A DNA stretch of 64,000 nucleotides. It comes from Trichomonas vaginalis G3 (Eukaryota > Parabasalia > Trichomonadida > Trichomonadidae). Position 1 is the stretch's first letter, and each line of letters opens with the position of its first letter. Made by a program: the position numbers and the translations under genes. Location of the stretch: the NCBI RefSeq assembly GCF_026262505.1, contig NC_067207.1:6580252-6644251 (forward strand), read 5' to 3'. The notes beneath the pieces are model-generated. The model made no database searches. It was not told the DNA's origin and saw only the letters and a program-made list of their open reading frames with translations. Positions 57,701-64,000 of the stretch are shown here, piece after piece.

Positions 57701-59670
57701 GTAGGTTTGTAATTTGGTTTGAATCTTACATCTTTTGTAAAAATGTCAGCAAAACTGTCGAAATCGATGAAATACTTAAGAATAAGGAAATTACTGCATA
57801 TCTTAGTATAGTTTTTGTCATCATCTGCAATCTTATTCTTGATCAGAAGAGCTAAGTCGTAAATTTGAGGAATAATGTTATTGAAGTCTTGCAATCCTTT
57901 CCTTGCAAAAGCAAGAGAACGCTTCATTGTCTTTCGTTCATCAAAATGAGGAGACATTTTCAATAATTCATCAGTGAAAGAAACTTCTTTTATTTCTTCT
58001 GTCGAAGTCAAATTCAAAGAAGCATGTCTGAGGATGTCTCCTTTCTCCATGAAAGGAAGAGCATGACTGATAATTTCATCAGTTGTATGTTTAGTTTGAG
58101 TGACAACCGCAAGAATTTCACTTGTTTTTGCAGTGTTAAACAATTTGACAGCATGATTAGCAAGATGTGATTTTCCTGAACCAGCACAACCATTAACTAA
58201 TGTGATATTCCTCAAAAAGAAGTTGATACATGCTTTGTACTGCTCGTGATCAAGAGTTGTGAACTTGTCAATCATATCATTCTCAGACATATCTTTGCTT
58301 TCTGGAATAAAAGAGCAGAATTTAGAGACTTCGATCTCATTTGCAGGAATAGGGTCATGACTATCAACCAAAAATGAACTTAAATATTCATTTTTGAGCA
58401 AAACGTAAGGATTTACGTTTAAAATGAAATCAGGATCATGGATTTTCCAATTAAGAAGTTTGCTATTTGAAATTGCATAAAATAATTCTCCACAATCATC
58501 GTAATTGATAGAAAGAATGGCTTTGATTCTGATTTCAGAAGGAATCCAAATCTTTATTGATTCAAACATGTAATATCTTCTTCCTGGAACGATATTACCT
58601 TTGATCAAAGATACAGGAACGATTCCGTTTCAAAATAGTTCGATGAATTCCTTTGAAGAGTTTTTCTGTATCTTGCTGGGCATCCTTGAATAGCAGATTG
58701 CATCAATATGGTGAAATTGCGGAGTCGATGATAAGAATAACAAACTTTCAAAAGCCAAACGCTTCGTTAACTTATCATTAATGAGTACTATATTCCAATA
58801 TGGACATGCAAATACTTCAAAATGGAGAAACATTTCATATTTCATGATTGATTCTGGATCATGAAAAGAATAAGGGATCATGCATACATTATGGTAAAGG
58901 AAAATATCTCTTACATCCAATTTGTCTGTAAAATACTTTTGCAAAGCTTTCTTGATATCATAAACAAAATCAAGCTGCTCTAACTTGACTAAACAGTTCA
59001 CTTGCTCTTCACTGGAGTCAAATCCATCGTATGCTTTGTTGTGAACTTTAGGATTTGACCCGAAAAAGTTATCGCTTGTAGGATAAATTGAGAAATCTTG
59101 TAATGAGTCCTTCTCGTTTTCACTTGACTCAATGAAACCTTCAATTTTAGTTTTCAATGCTTTGAGCATATCAGGTAGCTCAGTCTCCATCTTGAGCTTT
59201 TTCTCGAAGATATCCAAAGATTTTTTTATTGTTTCCAAAGTAGTTCTTGCCTGGAATATATTACTGCAAGATATACAATCCAAGAATTGTATGAATTTTT
59301 CTTTGTCAATTTGAACCATCTTAAGGATAATTCGCATGAAGAAATCTTCCAGATCTGTGTCATATACTAACTTTCCTCTCCTAAAGAAAATGGATGTGTA
59401 ATTCTCTTTTCTATCAATTGCTGGATCTTGAATGACAGCTTGTTTCGTATATAATTCGATAAACTTTACAAATATATCAATTCGTCCTGCCGACTGATCA
59501 TTCCATGTTGCACATTTTTCTAAAAGTTTTCGCTTTTCGTAAATTTCGGAAGGGAGTTCGGTTTCATCAGTTTTAAGCAAATCATCGAGAATTTTTAGGC
59601 ATTCTTGTGTTTTACTTGGACCGTCTGGTTTGTTTTTGCCATTAGATCTATTTCCTCCTATTTGTTTCAT
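54778..59670 (-). pseudogene. ZNFX1/UPF1-like RNA helicase with two in-frame stops
   Basis: One frame from the ATG at 59670 holds 1631 codons to the TAA at 54778, interrupted by TGA at 58630-58632 (codon 347) and TAA at 56512-56514 (codon 1053). The pieces after each stop have no ATG at their beginning. Before the first stop is a helical N-terminal part. The middle carries Walker A GCAGSGKS near codon 495, EEAGELTEAT near 870 and GDYKQLRPS, the SF1 UPF1-type helicase core. The last part has motifs V-VI (DNYQGEENH, YVSISRAKSYMVVLGN) and then NF-X1-like Cys/His repeats (CGHQCPLKW...CKHICYN). The family unwinds RNA in surveillance or small-RNA pathways. No indel is seen, which points to two single-base nonsense changes or to readthrough. 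Confidence 0.8.
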
Positions 59671-61077
59671 TTAAAGCCCAATAAACTACAAAAATATGAC
59701 AATAACAATCATAAGACGGGAAATAGTACATTCCGATAATTTTTATATAAATACTGTCTACTTACTGTAGAGAAAGGAAAACAAGCATTAAACTGCAGAA
59801 AGGCTTGAAAGAAAACATGGAATTTGAAAAAAGCAAAGAAACAAAGAATTTCACGTGAAAGAAAAATAAAGGAAGGATGTGCTTAATGTAATGGATGTAT
59901 TCCAATTTGAATCAAAGTGCATGAAAAAAAAAATCAATTTGGATTCATAATTAACAAAGATTTCTACGCCCTAATTAAATTTTATAGATATCTCTAAAAT
60001 AGCCTATAAAATTAATGAAATTGGTGAAAGTTTGCAAACCTTTGTTAAATTTAGTTTAATATTCAGCTATATCTTGTGTCAAGAATAATCAAATATAACA
60101 TCTATTACTCAAATCTCTTAACATTCATATAATTAAGAGAATTTAATATAAACAATAAAAAAATGCAATATCATTGTAATATCTTGATGAAAAGAAACTA
60201 TACATATGCAGATAAATATCTCAATCATAATGTGAATAAAAGATACATATCCAGGAAAGACTTGTAAACATTTATATAAAAAAGGAGCGTAAACTATTAT
60301 TTCAATTAAAAATGATATGTTGTACTTTATTAGTGATGAGTTGTAATTTGTCTGTAAATATTACAAAGTTAAAAACGTATATTTTTTTCAAAAAATTGAA
60401 TTGAACTATAGCGTTAATGAGACAAAGCGTGAATATTTTTTGTATAATTTTCAAGAAATGCTATATAAAAATAGAAGTATTTTGTGTAATTTCATAGAAT
60501 TTTTAGTTTGAAAAGAACTTTTGAACTGCTCTATTTTAAAATACTTGAAATAATATTCCATAACACATGAATGATGATCTTTTCTTTCAATTTACAAATT
60601 GCTATTTTACTTTTGATAATAGATAATATAAACGAAAGTGCAGCAAAAACATACAATTATGTTGAATGCCTGCTTAATTTCTCAATTGATAAACATTTCT
60701 ATATTGAGTACTTTACAATTAATTTTTACAATCGAAGTATTTTGTCTAATACATGAATATATACAAATTTTCGACAACAATTTTTTTCGTTATTCTCATA
60801 CCAGAAGTTATATTCAAAAAATTGTGTCCTATTCAAAAATTGTCCAATAAATTAGACTTGATTTTTTAAGATTTTATTAATATGACAACTTTAGAAATTA
60901 TTTAGATCCAATAGACTTTATTCAATTTCGCTTTTGATAACTTCTAAATAAAAATGCTCTTTTAAAATATAGATGAGTGTATTTGACATACAAAAACAAC
61001 ATATTTGCAAATGCTTAGAATTGAAAGTTACTCTCTCAAATTATTCTCAATAACTCAATTCAATTATAAGATAACAA
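59671..61077. other. Intergenic, no gene seen
   Basis: 1.4 kb, more than 75% A/T. Short frames at 60571-60850 have no protein-like character. Divergent from the helicase and upstream of the gene at 61078. GAAAGTTACTCTCTCAAATTA precedes the next ATG by about 40 bases. Confidence 0.5.
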
Positions 61078-64000
61078 ATGGATGAAACCTCAAGTACTGC
61101 TCGTAGTAATATCGAATTTTCTTTGTCATTAAGTACTAAGTACGAGGGCTTAATTGACATTCCACTAGGCACACAAATTATCGATTGTATGGTTTCATTT
61201 TTCAATTACGTTGATAATTACGCTCCAAGAATGCCCTTCTTATTCAACTTTGTATCACTCGTCAGAATGCTTCAATTAATTGGTGGGGCTTTCATGGCTG
61301 CAAATAACGATATCTATGACCCCAATACTTTAACTTATCGAGCAATGAGTATATTAACAGTTGCATTTCACATAGTACCTGTCCAATATCGTCTTGGAAA
61401 TGAATATATCATATTAGACGTTATCAGTGGAATCCTTTTTGTATTTAGCACCTATTTATTCGTCACGGCATGGATGTATAAAACAACAAGTAAAGTTCCA
61501 AAGATATCTACAGATATTCTTTCAATTTATATTGCTGTTGGCCCGTTCATTTTATTACCAATCTCCGTGCAATATATTGGACAAATCATAAGTTCGCTAG
61601 CTGTAGGAAGAACACAAGATATTGCTTCTATTATTTCATGCATTATTGGTATCTTAATCGTTATTCCGAATTTTTGGATTCTTGTTAAAGCATATCTTAT
61701 CACATTAACTTTCAGACCATGCTCCTTCATGTCTATTGAAGCAAGTCCGCAATGGAAGTTCTTCTTAACAACACTTGTTGTCACATTTGTTTCTTCTCTT
61801 ACTACTTACTTCCCAAAGTGGCCATCATTTGCCATGATATGCATCTCAGCTGCTGGATATGTATATTGTGCTACAACTGGCTTCAATGGAGGCAACTTTG
61901 TATTAGAATTACATCAAGTCATGGTTTTAGGTGGCTCTTTCCTTGGATTCATATTATGCGTCATGAACCTTTATCCATTACTTTCAGGAAAAAAATGGAC
62001 AGAAATTTTCTTTGTTATATTTATTTGTATCGCCGTTGCTTGTTACTTATTAACACAAGTTTTCATCCGTTTTAGATTCAAATGCGATTTGGTCATACTT
62101 GATAAGTTCGAAGAAAGCGAAGATATCTCAGTTTTTGGCTCATTAGGCAAATTCCGTCGTGTCGTTGGTACAGGATACACATTTTGCCATCCCGCATGCA
62201 TTAACTACTCCGTATTCAAAGCCACTGTTGTCCAATGGCCAGAATCAATTGATCTTTGGGCTGAATACGCAAAATTCACTGCAATTTACCCAGAATTAAC
62301 ATCAACATTGATTTATATCGGCCAAAACATTGCTTCTCTTAACAAGAAAGACTCTTTATCAACAATTATCATGGCTAACATCGGTTACATCATGAAGACA
62401 AGAGAAACAAAGATTACTCCACAATTAACAAGTAAAATCTCAAAGCTATCCAAAGTTTTCAACAAAGCAAAGAATCGTCTTCGTAACATTTGGGATTTAA
62501 TTCTTCAAGGATCAGTTGCTGAAATCAATCACGCCATCAAATCAGCAAATGAAGCTGTTGAAGCTGCTGATGTCGAAGTCAGTCAGCTGAAGAGTTTATA
62601 TCCGAATAACAGATTTGTTGCTCGTCAATACGCAAAGTTCCAAGGCGAAATCAATGCAAATGCTGTAGAATACAAGATTTGGCTTGATAATGTTCATCAG
62701 TTGCAAATGGGCAAACAAATTTGCTCAGATATTGATCATGGCTTAGGTGTTTTTGTTTTCCCAAGTTTACCAGAAAAGATTGATGATAATGACAGCTCAA
62801 AAATGGCATCAATGAACGAAATGGATACTATTGAAGAACTTAATGATGAGCAACAAGCAGAAGAAGATGCAAACATAGAAGTTTTGGCAACATTAACAAG
62901 ACAAATCGAGAAACAAAAGATTCCTGCCATCAAATGTATGTATATGTCCACTGTTTTAGGTTGGTTCTTCACTGTTTTTGTTCCAGTTTTAGCTTTAATT
63001 ATTTACTACGGAACATTCAGAGAAGACTTAAATGCACCATTAGTTTTCATGTACGGTATTTCTTACATGAGAAACTTAATTAACATGTTGGCAGCTTTCA
63101 CTGCTAAATTCTTATTCGAAGAACTTCCTGATCCAAAGTCACCGACAGAAAAAGTTAAGGATGTGATTCACCTGGAGGATGGATTTCCATTAACTGGTTT
63201 TGGTGATGATGTGCGATCAAGAGAAGTATTGAAGTACTTAGCTGGCCAAGTATCATCAACAAACTCTATGATGGCTTCATTAAGATCATATAAATTTGGA
63301 AATCCAACACTTGAAGAAGTTAGAACTAACATGTTTAGTTCAACAATTGATTTCTATTTCTATACGAACAAGACACAGAAATACTTATTGAAATCATCTG
63401 TTGCACAAGTCGCTGCCATGGTTGCAACACATATTGGTTTGTTAATCCAAGATACAGACGTTACTTATGATGATGCAAGAGGTTCGGATTATTTAACAGC
63501 AACAAACAACAATGATGATGCAACAGAAATCATGAGTACTTCGCTCTTAGAGTGTCTTAAATATATTTTAAACCAAGATGCAAGTCAAAAAGTTTGGATT
63601 ATTTCTTTGATGGTTGTTTTGATTGTTGTAATATTGGCTGTTTGGTTCATTATCTTTAAGTTACAATACAGGAAACTCAAATCGAACAAAACAGAAATCA
63701 TGAATGTTATTGTTACATTACCAAAAACAGTAATTTCAACAGTTTCTGCATCATTTAACCATCTTAAAAAGAATTTTCAATCATCAACAACAGATAATGT
63801 AGCTGAACAAAACAATGAAGAAATGTCAAGACAAGAACAAAACATCATCAAAGTCTTCTCACAAATCACTGATGGAACTGATTCAACAACAAGTGAATCA
63901 TGGAATTTATTCAACTTCACTGTCATTGCATTGTGTGGATGTCTTTCTGTTGGTGTCGTCTTGTATTGCTTCTTAAAGTCTTCATCAACATTAGTTTACT
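61078..64000 (+). CDS. TmcB/TmcC-type membrane protein, N-terminal 974 aa (runs off window)
   Basis: ATG at 61078 (MDETSSTARSN), open to the last base, so the C-terminal part is missing. There are nine or more membrane spans in residues 20-330, then a soluble helical region at about 340-590 with LYPNNRFVARQYAKFQGEINANAVEYKIW, the TmcB/TmcC repeat signature. Further spans follow at about 622-645, 845-865 and 955-974, with a loop region between. This is the same architecture as the 44317-48789 gene, where PAS and cyclase domains follow, so a C-terminal cyclase is expected beyond the window. The two genes are relatives, not close copies. Confidence 0.75.
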   Translation, partial: MDETSSTARSNIEFSLSLSTKYEGLIDIPLGTQIIDCMVSFFNYVDNYAPRMPFLFNFVSLVRMLQLIGGAFMAANNDIYDPNTLTYRAMSILTVAFHIVPVQYRLGNEYIILDVISGILFVFSTYLFVTAWMYKTTSKVPKISTDILSIYIAVGPFILLPISVQYIGQIISSLAVGRTQDIASIISCIIGILIVIPNFWILVKAYLITLTFRPCSFMSIEASPQWKFFLTTLVVTFVSSLTTYFPKWPSFAMICISAAGYVYCATTGFNGGNFVLELHQVMVLGGSFLGFILCVMNLYPLLSGKKWTEIFFVIFICIAVACYLLTQVFIRFRFKCDLVILDKFEESEDISVFGSLGKFRRVVGTGYTFCHPACINYSVFKATVVQWPESIDLWAEYAKFTAIYPELTSTLIYIGQNIASLNKKDSLSTIIMANIGYIMKTRETKITPQLTSKISKLSKVFNKAKNRLRNIWDLILQGSVAEINHAIKSANEAVEAADVEVSQLKSLYPNNRFVARQYAKFQGEINANAVEYKIWLDNVHQLQMGKQICSDIDHGLGVFVFPSLPEKIDDNDSSKMASMNEMDTIEELNDEQQAEEDANIEVLATLTRQIEKQKIPAIKCMYMSTVLGWFFTVFVPVLALIIYYGTFREDLNAPLVFMYGISYMRNLINMLAAFTAKFLFEELPDPKSPTEKVKDVIHLEDGFPLTGFGDDVRSREVLKYLAGQVSSTNSMMASLRSYKFGNPTLEEVRTNMFSSTIDFYFYTNKTQKYLLKSSVAQVAAMVATHIGLLIQDTDVTYDDARGSDYLTATNNNDDATEIMSTSLLECLKYILNQDASQKVWIISLMVVLIVVILAVWFIIFKLQYRKLKSNKTEIMNVIVTLPKTVISTVSASFNHLKKNFQSSTTDNVAEQNNEEMSRQEQNIIKVFSQITDGTDSTTSESWNLFNFTVIALCGCLSVGVVLYCFLKSSSTLVY

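Noticed and set aside
23370-58632. Stop-codon reassignment in this organism
   Set aside because: All three stop codons appear as interruptions, and long neighbouring genes use normal stops and contain none inside; a changed code would not give this.
60571-60850. Two overlapping 60-70 codon frames
   Set aside because: Ile/Asn-rich translation of A/T-rich DNA without further support.

Overview
The window looks like nuclear DNA of a parabasalid, most probably Trichomonas vaginalis or a close relative. The basis is low GC, intron-free genes, a Maverick/Polinton, a hydrogenosomal-type NFU protein, and large multi-span TmcB/TmcC-type cyclase-family proteins. No database search was possible; family names rest on motifs read by eye.

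Bases 1-19936 are the right-hand part of a Maverick/Polinton; its left end lies outside the window. It carries capsid-type genes, an SF3 helicase, two HNH proteins, a packaging ATPase, family B DNA polymerase, integrase, a phage-like fibre with a tail-collar domain, two small membrane-active-looking proteins and a DNA adenine methyltransferase. The copy is decaying: the capsid, helicase, integrase, fibre and one pVI-like gene have frameshifts, and the polymerase ends early. Bases 7609-11561 form a compositionally distinct accessory block. It includes a 21-bp operator-like array between divergent genes and host-like promoter motifs. A covarying stem-loop module recurs at 6291-6484, 7504-7588 and 19695-19768.

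The Maverick ends at a T tract and abuts half of a large palindromic non-coding repeat (19937-20627). A two-armed copy of that repeat lies at 50132-51376. The Maverick therefore appears to have inserted into one of these repeats.

Bases 20000-64000 are host genes: a GT61-type glycosyltransferase, NFU1, a metallothionein with an in-frame TAG, a TMEM62-like phosphoesterase, an unknown 252-residue protein, a 2247-residue TOR-family protein, a USP-family protein, an importin-alpha-like protein, a TmcB/TmcC-type cyclase, a p47-like UBA-SEP protein, a nonaspanin, a ZNFX1/UPF1-like helicase with two in-frame stops, and the N-terminal part of a second TmcB/TmcC-type protein that runs off the window. 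Three intact genes encode enzymes without catalytic residues: TOR, USP and cyclase. Two others, metallothionein and helicase, are broken only by in-frame stops. Long AT-rich gaps (35402-39752, 48790-52190, 59671-61077) hold repeats and gene scraps but no convincing genes.
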